In this document: in pieces, positions 9,400 to 19,496 of the stretch | Layout: each line of letters opens with the position of its first letter | Numbering within the stretch: position 1 is the first letter of the stretch | DNA from: Aradus depressus | Taxonomy: Eukaryota; Arthropoda; Insecta; Hemiptera; Aradidae | Reading direction: 5' to 3' | Length of the DNA stretch: 64,000 bases | Assembly: GCA_963662175.1 (NCBI GenBank) | Contig: OY759218.1 | Coordinates: 1,612,001 to 1,676,000 of the forward strand | Notes under the pieces: generated by a model | The model's database searches: none | Told to the model about the DNA's origin: nothing | What the model saw: the letters and a program-made list of their open reading frames with translations, nothing else | Position numbers and translations under genes: made by a program

Positions 9400-10561
9400 C
9401 CATGTGCTAGTTATCTTTATTTGGAAGGGTCTATTCAGAAGGAGGGTGCTGATAAAAGAAAGAATGACTACATCGAGTGCAAAATTGTCAAATAATGCCT
9501 TTGCATTTATGTTTGATGAAATTCGCTATGAATTGAATGGTGTGGAAATTGATAAAGTCCGAAATCCAGGAATTGTGAGTACTCTAAAAGGGTATGTCTC
9601 TTTATCACCTAACCAAGTGAGTGGGTTAGGTAATGCAGGATGGATGATGCCGAAGAAAGATGGAGCTATTTCAATAGATAAAGACGGTCATTTTAATGTA
9701 TGTCTCCCCCTCAGCACTCTTATTGGTTTTCTCGAGACTTTCAAAAAAGTCATAATCAATTCAAAGCATGAACTGATTCTTATCCGTGCAAAGAGCGACG
9801 CTAATTCGATTTTGGAAGACAAGGTACAACTTACACTAGACAAGGTAAATTGGAGAGTCCCTCATATTAAAATATCTGATGAACAGCGACTGCGACTATT
9901 GAGAATATTAGACAGAGATCAGACACTGACTATCCCTTTCCGCTCATGGGAGTTGTCGGAATACCCTGCCTTACCGGAAAACACACAAAATACATGGAGT
10001 GTCAAGACTAGTTCAGCTCTAGAAAAAACCCGATATATAATCGTAGCCTTTCAGACAGACATAGTCGACAATAAGTTAAAAGATACCAGTCAATTTGACG
10101 CTTGTAACTTGTCCAATGTTAAACTATTTTTGAATAGTGAAATGTTTCCATACGATGATTTAAACCTTGATTTCAATAAGGGTCGATATGCTGTTCTCTA
10201 TGATATGTACCAAAGATTTCAAATGAGCTACTATGCTAAGGATCATAGTGAACCCCTACTGTCGAGAAAGGACTTTGGTGAAATCGCCCCCATCATAGTT
10301 CTTGATGTATCACGTCAGGAAGACACATTGAAGGTAGCTACGGTCGACATTCGTCTAGATCATCATGCAACCCAACCGTTTCCACCTCACACTCGAGCTT
10401 ACTGCCTTTTAATTCACGATAAATTAATTGAATTGAATCCTCTTGTAAGGAGCTATAAAATGAGTGTGTATAAGGTGAGGATCATCATTAGATTTCTAAC
10501 TCTCAAACATGGAACATCAGTTCGCGATTGTGGATTTTCAAGGTTTTCAAGGGGAAGGTGA
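9397..10561 (+). pseudogene. Major capsid protein (double jelly roll), C-terminal part
   Basis: Coding sequence resumes at LPCASYLYLEG and runs in one frame to TAA at 9493-9495. It then continues from NNAFAFMFDEIRYELNG in the next frame to about 10470, the frame staying open to 10561. Other family blocks are VSLSPNQVSGLGNAGW, IPFRSWEL, and YAVLYDMYQRF near the end. This is the hexon-like major capsid protein of adintoviruses/Polintons. With the N-terminal fragment at 7006 or 8532 it would be near the family's usual length of roughly 430-450 residues. It has at least one frameshift (about 9485) and the 5' split by the MITE, so no capsid can be made. The last ~30 residues may be read-through. 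Confidence 0.85.
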
Positions 10562-11175
10562 CTTTATTGTGAAGGAGTTGACAGTTCTCACACACAGTCA
10601 GTCACTCCACTGGTTTTTTCTCCCTCCTCAAAATGTTGATGAATCTTTGGAAAGTAGTCGTGTGAATCTATGGGTTAAAAAACACCTTCACAATATTCCA
10701 TGGTGCTATGGAGACACAGAATATTTACGTCTGGAAGAACTCTTATGTACTTCAACTGCTTCATGTAAATTTATTTGGGCGAAAGGACTAGAAAAATGTA
10801 CATTTCTTGAAAATATTGTTAGTTTATGATCTGCTCGACTATGGCTGTCCGAATTTGAAAAAGTTACCCCAACATGAGACTACCTGTCATTTTCATGGAG
10901 GAACCTCTTATACTTGTTCACTTAATCAAGCCTTCAAGTTGGAGGAGTGGATAAGTAAACACCCATCCAAGACAGATTTGTACAATGAAGAGGTTCGCCA
11001 AAAAACCTTTCGTAAATCTAATAAAGTGTTGGCATTTCATGGCTTTGTGAGACATTTGAATAATGCTGCTATGTGTGTATATTGCAAGCTAAAATGTTAT
11101 ATAGATCAGACGGTATGCCCACACATGTACCATAAAAGACACAGCCCCCGATGTTACTGGTTTAGTCAGTGCTAG
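10509..11175 (+). pseudogene. Adintovirus protein of unknown function (frameshifted)
   Basis: Two overlapping frames: ATG 10509 to 10829, then homology continues in the frame 10807-11175. The first part begins AIVDFQGFQGEGDFIVKELTVL, has a WF-x-PP segment and a W-x-KGLEK block. The second part holds DYGCPNLKKL and a C-x2-H pair. I recognise this as a recurring uncharacterised protein of arthropod adintoviruses. The VDFQGF start recalls the first acidic motif of RNase H/DEDD-fold nucleases, but I see no full catalytic set. The break falls at about 10805-10815. The start overlaps the end of the capsid frame. Confidence 0.5.
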
Positions 11176-11176
11176 A

Positions 11177-11437
11177 ATGGATCAAGCTTTGGAAAAACTT
11201 TCTCAAACTAATATCTGGAATTTGGATCCACTACATCTTCAAAACTTACCACCTGCATTACTGCTTCATCTCTATGACTATGCAATTGAATATTTATGGG
11301 ACAACCTACCTGAAGATTGGCGTGAGGATCCAAGATTCCAATTGTGTCGTCGATGCAACCATCACTTCAATACATCTCATGATCAAATCGATGGTCCACC
11401 ACCGATGAAGAAAAATTGTATATATTGTGTAAAATAA
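11177..11437 (+). CDS. Small zinc-ribbon-like protein of unknown function
   Basis: Intact 86-residue frame from ATG 11177. The N-terminal half is helical (LPPALLLHLYDYAIEYLWD), and the C-terminal half has C-x2-C (LCRRCNHH) and a second C-x2-C near the end (NCIYC), which together can bind one zinc ion. It may be a separate gene or the last part of the preceding broken gene, whose frame ends two bases upstream. AATAAA follows at about 11447, a likely poly(A) signal for the capsid-side transcripts. Confidence 0.5.
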   Translation: MDQALEKLSQTNIWNLDPLHLQNLPPALLLHLYDYAIEYLWDNLPEDWREDPRFQLCRRCNHHFNTSHDQIDGPPPMKKNCIYCVK

Positions 11438-11543
11438 TGTTGATAATAAATTTAAATTCATCCATATTTTTTCTTATTTAAAAAAAAAAAACTCAAAAGT
11501 TGTAAAAATAAATGGAATAGGAAATAAACAAGTATGATTAAGA

Positions 11544-11880
11544 TCATTTATTCATAAATAATGCATACATTTCATTCCAGTCTACAGTGTTTAAATTCAC
11601 TATAGACTCTTCAGTTGATGTTGGTAATGAAAAAAATTCAAATCATTTTGATATTACTGATAGTAAAAAGTTTTAAAGAATAGTCTATTTTCTCACAAGA
11701 CTTGAGCATAAATATCACTTCACTTTTATTGAGCTTGATTTCTGGCTGAGACGATACCGACATGTAAGGAGAAGGACTATTCAGACACATTGTTACCCAT
11801 GGTATGAATTTGATATACTCACACTTCGGTTTCTTCCAGTGAGTCCAAATTTGAATACTATGTTGCGTATTCGAAGTCTG
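11544..11880 (-). pseudogene. Minus-strand coding remnant, unknown
   Basis: On the minus strand 80 codons are open from 11880 to a TGA at 11638-11640. The next 31 codons are open in a frame shifted by one, ending at TGA 11544-11546, and the two parts meet in a run of seven T. Amino-acid content looks coding (W-x2-WKKPKCEYIKF, then PTSTEESIVNLNTVDW). No ATG opens it and I do not recognise the family. It sits between plus-strand genes where an additional adintovirus gene could have been. Confidence 0.35.
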
Positions 11881-12045
11881 TCACTAGATACAACTCCATT
11901 GCGACAACTGGTCTCTCTACATTTTTTTCACTTCATATCATCTTCTTACCCCCACCTAGTTCCCCCCTCTCTGGTCTTTTTAAAAACCTGTTTTCATGAG
12001 CGGGTTCACAATCTTCTCTCACAATTGTTTTTGTTTTCTTTTGAT

Positions 12046-12053
12046 TATATATA
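12046..12053 (+). promoter_or_regulatory. TATA box of the DNA polymerase gene
   Basis: TATATATA, 29 nt before the ATG at 12082, after a long T/C-rich stretch. Its position matches the TATA boxes before the small left-end genes. Confidence 0.5.
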
Positions 12054-12081
12054 GGCAGACTCCTCCTTGGACTATTACAAC

Positions 12082-15000
12082 ATGTTCAAGTGTACAAAGT
12101 GTGACACCATTTTTCCATCTTGGAAAAAACGCAATGTTCATCAGTTCAACTGTAAGAGAAATATCGACGAGATATTGGATGTAGAACCACCAAGGAAAAA
12201 AATATTTTTATGTTCATCTTGCGGAGGACGGTTTGAAAACGATTATCACGGACAACGACGTGAATCAGTCTGTCATGGGGAATATTCATCCTCAAAGGAA
12301 CCGACCAAGGACGCATTATTAGCTCTGGTGCCTTCTGATAATATTGTACAATATGAAAGTGCCTTTGCTAGTCGTTTGGAATCCTTTTTTATTTGCTCAA
12401 ACAAATGCAATGATTTGACGTGTTTCTTACTGGATGTGAAACCAAAATTAATACCCAAAGTATCCAACATAGTACAAATGAAATCAGCAATTAGAATTAA
12501 TTTGATGGGTGAATGTTTATTTGAAAATGCTCTTGGTGAAAGGACAGATCGAGCCTTTAAGACTATGAATAAACCAGTTTTTCTAGCAACAAATCTTGAA
12601 AATTTTTTTGACAATGCATTTGAAAAAATACACTCGGAGGTGGAAAATAGTGCACTGAAAGGAAGTGGATGGAAACTATTAGCCGTAGACGGAATTCGTA
12701 CCATTGCCAGCTAGTCTTGAAAATAAAAAGGCCTGTGTAAATGTTCGAAATAATGACGAGAAATGTTTTGCATATTCAATCTTAGCAAAATTCGTGACAT
12801 TGAATTATAATAGGCCACAGGAATATACTGATCTATTCAGTTTATATGGTTATTCATGTGTTTCGTTTCCAGTCGCTCTAACGATTATTTCAAAATTTGA
12901 AAAAGTCAACAATATGTCTATAAATGTATTTGGAGTTGATGAGAACGAGAAAATATACCCTCTTAAAGTTGCAGCAGAAGAAAAATCAGATCACCGGGAC
13001 ATCCTCCTTCTGGACAATGGAAATAAACAACACTACGTCTACATAAAAAACTTTAATCGGTGGGTCGTCAATTACGAAAATCTTCTACGCGAAAATTTTA
13101 CATCTGGAAATGATGCTTCATAACTTTTGAAGAAAGAAGAGGTGGATCTGACAAGCTGGAGATGCATAAAATGAATTGTAAAGATCAGAAGTCTGCACGA
13201 GTTAAATTACCATCTGATCCGATAATGACATTTACAAATGTTGAGCGTCATCACAGAGTTCCCTACGTTATTTATGCAGATTTTGAATCCATCTTGGAAC
13301 CTATTGCTGGATGTCGTCCTGCATCTGAGTCATCATTTACTACTCCTGTTCAAGAACATATTCCCATGTCGTTTTGTACATATGTGAAAAGTTCTTCGGG
13401 TCTTCCACCTATCTCTATAGCTCCGTATTTGTATAGAGGACCTGATGCAGCCGGAGTTTTTATAGAACACATCATCGAATTGAGTAAAGCCATATCAGCT
13501 GTCTACAATGATAACCCCGTGGATATTAATATGAATTATGATCAAGAAACCCAGTGGGATTTAGCAACTACATGTTACCTCTGTGATAATGAATTCACAG
13601 AGTAGAATTGGAAAGTACGTGATCATTGTCATCTCACTGGGGATTACAGAGGCGCAGCATGCAATAGTTGTAATTTGAAATGTTGTATTCCTAAATTTAT
13701 TCCAATTATTTTCACAATCTCACAAACTTTGATTGAAAATTTATAATTAGACAGCTGAGTAATAAAAAATGTGAGAGAGTTACAATTATACCTCACACTC
13801 AGGAAAAGTTTATATCATTTTCAGTTAAGATTGACAACATTTGGATGAGGTTTATTGATTCTTTTCGTTTTATGGCCTCTAGCTTGGATCAGCTTGATCG
13901 AAATTTACCATCTGATGCATTTTTGGAAACATCACGTTTCTTTCCGACTGAGCATATGTCTCTCATGACCCAAAAAGGTGTGTTTCCATATGATTATGTA
14001 GATTCTATGAAGAAACTGGATGAAACTCAATTGCCACCAAAGGAAGCATTTTTCAATTCCCTAACACAATCACATATTGATGAGGAAGGCTATGCACATG
14101 CTCAGACCGTCTGGAAAACATTTCAATGTACTACGTTGGGTAGTTACAGTGATATCTATTTAAAATCAGATGTTTTAATTTTATCGGATACATTTGAATC
14201 ATTTCGAAATATGACTATGACAAACTATGGAGTTGATGCGGCCCACTACTATACGACACCAGGACTCTCCTTTGATGCTATGTTACGATATACAAAGACT
14301 AAGCTAACACTACTACAGGATTATGATATGATAATGTTTTTCGAGAAAGGTATAAGAGGGGGGATACGTCAAGCATCACATCGATATGCTACAGCAAACA
14401 ATAAATACATGAAAAACTATGATCCACAAAAAGAATCATCATACATCACTTATCTGGATGCTAACAATCTGTACGGATATGCCATGAGCAAATATTTACC
14501 ATATGGCGATTTTCAATGGGTGGAAAGACCGGAAGAGGTTGACATTCTTAATTTACGAGAAGACGATGATACAGGCTATGTATTTGAGGTGGACGTGAAG
14601 TACCCGGCAAAACTTCACGAGATGCATGACGATTTACCCTTTTTGGCAGAGGCGATTCCTCCCTCAGGTGGCAAGGTTAAAAAATTGATTCCTCATTTAA
14701 ATTCACGCGAACGATATGTGGTACACTATGTAGCTCTGAAACAGGCTCTACAGCCTGGACTCGAGATTGAAAAAATCCATAGAGCAATCAGTTTCAAGCA
14801 ATCACCCTGGCTGCGGTCCTATATAGATCTTAATACACAACTAAGACAAAATGCACAAAATGATTTCGAAAAAGATTTCTTCAAACTCATGAATAACTCC
14901 ATATTCGGGAAAACGATGGAAAATGTACGAAATCGACAGAATATACAGCTAGTCAAGACTGCAAGACAAATGATGAAACTAATAGTAAAAGCTAATTTTC

Positions 15001-15656
15001 TTGAGAGAATTATCTATGACTAGGAACTAGCAGCGGTTGTAATGGCTAAGACAAAAATATACTTTAATAAGCCGATTTATGTGGGTATTTGTATACTCGA
15101 TTTGTCCAAGGAACTCATGTACAGATTTCATTATGATTTAATGTTGCCTAGATACGGAAAGGAAAGATTAAAATTAATGTATTGTGATACTGACTCTCTC
15201 ATCTATCATGTGATAACACAAGACCTCTATACAGATATGCATTCAATGCTGGAACATTTCGATACGTCCAATTGTCCTCCAGACCATGTGCTATTTTCAC
15301 TCATTAATAAGCAGGTAATTGGAAAATTCAAGGATGAAGTATATGGAGAAATTATAGAAAAGTTTATTGCATTACGAGCAAAGGTGTATGCATTTTCCAT
15401 TGCCTTTAAGAAAATTGTAAAAAAATCAAAAGGTGTTTCAAGAGCTTCATTGAGACATTTTATTTCTTTGGAAGATTACGAAAGGACACTATTTGATTCT
15501 ACATTAATGTTTACATCTATGAGAAGTATAAGGTCATACAAGCATATACTGTACACCATCGATCAAAATAAATTGGCATTAAATCCATTCGATGACAAGC
15601 GACACATTCTTGAAGATGGCATATCTACTCATGCTCATGGACATTTTTTAAACTAA
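12082..15656 (+). pseudogene. polB: Protein-primed family B DNA polymerase (multiply broken)
   Basis: About 1,190 codons of homology, spread over five open pieces: 12082-12714, 12704-13123, 13162-13605, 13845-15023 and 15042-15656. It starts with a C2H2-type zinc finger (FKCTKCDTIF, then H and C), with a second CSSCGG knuckle. Exonuclease motif I is YADFES (~13270). A CHLTGDYRGAACNSC zinc-type block follows the TAG at 13603-13605. Polymerase motif A is TYLDANNLYG (~14455), motif B is KLMNNSIFGK (~14890), and motif C is YCDTDS (~15180). The end is NPFDDKRHILEDG plus a His-rich tail. This is the protein-primed type of Polintons, adintoviruses and adenoviruses. At least four frameshifts or stops make it inactive. 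Confidence 0.92.
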
Positions 15657-15659
15657 TTT

Positions 15660-16020
15660 ACTTTTCCGCCTCTAACTTGTGAAGTAACTACTGAGTGGAC
15701 CCCGAATCACTAGAAGAATTTCAAGATTGTCTAAAAATGATATGCAGATACATATGATGAAGAAAATGTGTAAAGTTCATTCTGTCCTTAAATTTCCTCT
15801 GTCATCGGCGGTCCACATTTCATCCCACCTCTCTTATCCCTCCGTAACTTCCTCAAATGTGCTTTCGCTTTGACGTAGCGAGGAGGTTTAATTGATTTAT
15901 ATGATCAAAAACTAAGAGAAGCACAATTCACTTTTTTTTGATTTTGTCAAATTTTTTTTTTTTGTTTCAGATCTGACCACATGATCGAGGGAGCTGAGAA
16001 TAATTCACTTATTGTTTCTG
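15660..16020. other. No gene recognised; T-rich
   Basis: Between the polymerase and copy C of the small gene family. It has T-runs and a possible 3' splice site (TTTGTTTCAG, about 15970), and an ATG at 15981 that could be a first exon of copy C by analogy with copy B. Confidence 0.4.
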
Positions 16021-16033
16021 ATCATTGTTTCAG

Positions 16034-16348
16034 TTGTGCCGCCGCCATCAGGGCTTTTTGAGGCGCCTACAATCTATACCCGTCCCCTACGTCAGGGAGG
16101 TGAGGGAACTCCCTCTAGGAGAAGCATTCCCTATCAAATGCTTCTCGACGATGAAAAAAATGAACACCGTTGTCCTCATAGTGAGGGGGAACACTTGGGA
16201 GGTGCGACTCCCAGAAAAATATAATGATTTCATAGATGACATCGTCTACTGGGAGTCACCAGAGTACGGGTTTTCCCTCAGTTATGAGGGCAGCGTAGGA
16301 GGGGAAGAAAAAATATTATTCAAGTATGATTTTAAATGTATCCATTAA
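16034..16348 (+). CDS. Small adintovirus protein of unknown function, copy C
   Basis: Open from a TTTCAG acceptor-like site at 16028-16033 to TAA 16346-16348, 104 codons. The family signature is present: VRELPLGEAFPI, then MKKM-NT, then a WEVRLPEKY terminal motif, matching copies A and B at the left end. It carries ~30 extra residues on each side, and its base composition is more GC-rich than its neighbours. The true start is unresolved; a short upstream exon as in copy B is likely. Having one family at both ends of the element is notable. Confidence 0.5.
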   Translation: MCRRHQGFLRRLQSIPVPYVREVRELPLGEAFPIKCFSTMKKMNTVVLIVRGNTWEVRLPEKYNDFIDDIVYWESPEYGFSLSYEGSVGGEEKILFKYDFKCIH

Positions 16349-16599
16349 CACACATAAATTTAATTTTGATTTTTGTATTTATTCTTCTTCTTTTTTCTGT
16401 TATAGAGAAAACCCCGACTTCAACCCCCCCGAGATATACTACACCGCCCCTCACGCAGACACGGAAGACGATTACTGAGACTGATTTTATAAATACATTT
16501 TTATTTTTTTCTATATATTTTTTTCATTGACTTCCTACATCACTGAATATTATGATATGCAAATCTTGGTGTGGTCTGGACCAAGGTCGACAAGATTGA

Positions 16600-17641
16600 T
16601 GACTCACTGAAGGTAGAATGAGGTATAATCTCGTCTGTTTACATCGAAGGTTGAATGACCTCTCAGACGCAGGCGTTTTTTCGATTCACTGAGATACCAA
16701 AATAAATAAATTACATCTGTTTGACACACTCACTGAAGGTATAATCTCGTCTGTTTACATCCAAGGTTGAATGACCTCTCAGACGCTAGCGATTTTTACC
16801 ATCGATTCACTGAGATAAATATATAAATGATATGTTTACATCTGTTTGACACACTCACTGAAGGTATAATCTCGTCTGTTTACATACAAGGTTGAATGAC
16901 CTCTCAGACGCTAGCGATTTTTACCATCGATTCACTGAGATAAATATATAAATGATATGTTTACATCTGTTTGACACACTCACTGAAGGTATAATCTCGT
17001 CTGTTTACATACAAGGTTGAATGACCTCTCAGACGCTAGCGATTTTTTTTTTTTTTCCATTCACTGAGATAGCAAAATAATTATATGAATGATAGGTTTA
17101 CATATGTTTGACACACTCACTGAAGGTATAATCTCGTCTATTTATATACAAGGTTGAATGACCTCTCAGACGCTAGCGATTTTTTTTTTTTTCCATTCAC
17201 TGAGATAGCAAAATAATTATATGAATGATAGGTTTACATCTGTTTGACACACTCACTGGAGGTAGAATCTCGTCTGTTTACATACAAGGTTGAATGACCT
17301 CTCAGACGCTAGCGATTTTTCGATTCACTGAGATAGCAAAATAATTATATGAATGATAGGTTTACATCTGTTTGACACACTCACTGGAGGTAGAATCTAG
17401 TCTGTTTACATACAAGGTTGAATGACCTCTCAGACGCTAGCGATTTTTACCATCGATTCACTGAGATAGCAAAATAAATATATAAATGATATCAGATTGA
17501 CACACATTTGAAACACCAGACCACTGGACTTTAAAACCACGAGTCCCAGGGTGACCCCCCCCCCCCTCCCCCCCCCCCCCCGGGTCCCTTTAACTCCTGA
17601 CCCTTCCTAACACTAGTGGCACTACTAGACCAGCATAGGCC
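16600..17641 (-). repeat. Right terminal inverted repeat with ~7 tandem units
   Basis: About seven head-to-tail units of ~120-135 bp, each containing CACTCACTGAAGG, ATAATCTCGTCTGTTTACAT, GTTGAATGACCTCTCAGACG and ATTCACTGAGATA. Next come a C-rich run (17555-17581, with one T) and a 60-bp end segment complementary to 1091-1150. The left repeat has only two to three units, so the copy number has changed at one end. Confidence 0.92.
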
Positions 17642-17700
17642 AGCCGGGTTTCGAACACGCGATCTTGAGTTCAGTAAGGAAGCACGTTCCCGGCACCCTC
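17642..17700 (-). repeat. tRNA-like SINE head at the right border
   Basis: Read on the minus strand: TACTGAACTCAAGATCGCG, then GTTCGAAACCCGG. It matches the tRNA-type head (box B included) seen at 43325-43390 and 56860-56915. It abuts the last base of the adintovirus repeat, so the element may have inserted into or next to a SINE. Confidence 0.5.
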
Positions 17701-18261
17701 GCTTGCATGGGTGGTAGGTGAGGTGTTGGAGTGACCCGAAGATGGCCGAAATAAGGAACTGAATCTTCAGCCAATTGATTTTTATTTTTCACTCATGTCA
17801 TTGGACACCCTGTTTATTTCCCCAGCTGTGCAAACTATTAGAGATGTTATACAATCGGCCAGAAATTAGATTTTGAGTTTTAAGTAACTTCTAATAGACT
17901 TTTGTAAGTGTATTCAGAACATCATAAGGACGACACCAATTGATTTTCAGCCAAATCGGCCAAAGGGAAGGGGGATTACGGGAGGGGAGGGAGGCTTAAA
18001 ACTTCCAACACGCGGCGAAGAAATTGTATCCCATTTTTGGCGTTTTTTTTTTTTTTTTAATTTTTCAGTGGTAATAGGAAGGGGGGGGGGGGGGCAGAAG
18101 GAAACGGGTTCAATTCAAAATCCCTAATAACTGCCAATGTAATGATTGTATCGACCCGAAACTATGTATGTGGATCCACGACCCGATTAGGTTATGGTAT
18201 GGTATTTTAGCAAAGGGGCAAACAAACTAAAAACCCTTCAGCCAGTACAAAAAAACATTTG
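17701..18261. other. No gene recognised
   Basis: Contains T- and G-homopolymers (about 18045-18095) and a segment beginning ACCAATTGATTTTCAGCC. No coding motif seen. Confidence 0.5.
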
Positions 18262-18407
18262 CAGAAAAATCAATAAACGATATCCTTTTTGAGGCAGAAA
18301 TGCAAACCCTTCATAGGGACTCAGTAAAAATCAACGCTGCCAGTAGTAGTCCCATGCTGTCCTTACCTGGCTCGTCATCCTCCTCGTCGACCTTAATTAG
18401 CCCACCC
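18262..18407 (+). other. Possible upstream exon of the phosphatase gene
   Basis: After a CATTTGCAG acceptor the frame reads SINDILFEAEMQTLHRDS, followed by a serine/proline-rich linker. It is coding-like and has no overlap with a known repeat. The link to the phosphatase is by position and strand only. A second candidate is 19252-19312 (MELIDSLWRS), which ends at a GTAAGA donor. Confidence 0.25.
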
Positions 18408-18585
18408 CCACCATCAGTGATGACCTACGAATGTAATATTTATAATAATGCTTCTGATTACTTCTCCAGTTATACTAACATTTAATTTAAGTACTAGGGA
18501 ATATTTAATGCTCTACTTTCATACTGTTAAACATACATAATTGTATACTAGGTAAATACACAATTATTCTAAAATAACCTAATTA

Positions 18586-19032
18586 TTATTTACTCACTTT
18601 GACATAATCCTGAAATACATAGATAAGGGTCTCGCATGTTTCGAAAATCGCTTGGGATATAGATGGAGGAGACATGATGACAGAAAACTTCAAATCTTCG
18701 AAGCTTCTCCCAGTCGCAAGAAATCTTAAAGTAACCGCTAATCTCTTACGAACTGTTATTGGATCTCTCATAACTGTATTCATCCGGGATAAATATGGTG
18801 TCAACATGGTGATCAACATGTTAAAAAGATTTTCGTCCATACGGTAGTTATTTTTATAGTCGTCTGAAGCATTCCCTGCTGATATCTCACGCAGCAATGT
18901 TAAATGGCTATACTCATTTCGTTTTTTTAACCATTCTTTCATCCACACTCTGCGATCCACTGCTCTTCTGGTGCCCAATGCCAGGACAATGGCCAAACAA
19001 GCCTTATCTTTACCAATTTTACTTATAGACAT
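18586..19032 (-). pseudogene. PIF/Harbinger transposase (HARBI1-like), N-terminal exon
   Basis: 148 residues with the HARBI1-type N-terminal pattern: RRVWMKEWLKKR, a YRMDENLFNMLI segment, and TVRKRLAVTLRFLATGRSFEDL. The frame ends near AAAGTGAGT, a good donor site, so the catalytic DDE part would be in a following exon at lower coordinates; I see none before the adintovirus. It is a fragment of a DNA transposon, on the strand opposite to the host gene. Confidence 0.75.
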
Positions 19033-19496
19033 TATGCTAAATCCGTACTTTCTGGTGTTTCAATGTCAACTGAGCTAAAATTACTTCAATCAGACTGTCA
19101 GTTTGATTGATACGTGTAGGAGCTTCATGACTGAAGTCAGGAATGACAGTATGATTTTTCAGTCAGACTGTCATTCATGATTGACCGTATAGGGGCCGCT
19201 TTACTGATTATCGACCAAATCAGTCGATTGGTTGCAGAGGGAGAGCGAAAATGGAGTTGATTGATTCGCTCTGGAGAAGTACATTGCCGGTGATTCAACA
19301 ACGACTCTTTAACAGTAAGAGCTACTCCGAAAAATGTTCGACAATTAGAATTTAGATTGATATTTACAATTGTAACGATGTCTACGGTGCTATTAGAATT
19401 TTAGAAGTTGATGACATTTCATTATTAACTCTTTTTTTTAAAAATAAAAAATTGCATTGATTTCCTTCAAAAAATGTTGATTACTTTTTTCAACAG

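Larger units (their letters stand above)
1091..17641 (+). mobile_element. Endogenous adintovirus (Maverick/Polinton-like), degraded
   Basis: A 16.55-kb unit whose outermost bases are inverted copies: GGCCTATGCTGG at 1091 and its complement ending at 17641, followed on both sides by the same ~60 bp, a long G/C homopolymer and tandem units. Inside is the characteristic gene set of adintoviruses/Polintons: protein-primed DNA polymerase B, A32-like packaging ATPase, adenain-like protease, penton-like and double-jelly-roll capsid genes, and a parvovirus-type PLA2 protein. Left-half genes are mostly on the minus strand, and the capsid and polymerase genes on the plus strand. The polymerase, both capsid genes and several others are broken by frameshifts or stops, so the copy should not be autonomous. 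No integrase was found, and the bases just outside the two ends do not give a convincing target duplication. Confidence 0.93.

Noticed and set aside
9313..9495. Open frame with a long Ile-Tyr repeat
   Set aside because: It is the translation of the TA microsatellite; only its last ~33 codons are real capsid sequence.
12273..12704. 143-codon minus-strand frame
   Set aside because: Lies entirely opposite the N-terminal part of the polymerase gene; an antisense shadow.
16600..17500. CRISPR-like regularly spaced repeats
   Set aside because: The setting is eukaryotic and whole ~125-bp units are repeated, spacers included; these are tandem repeats of a viral terminal repeat.
1085..17647. Target-site duplication of the adintovirus
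   Set aside because: The six bases outside each end (TAAAGG and AGCCGG) do not match.
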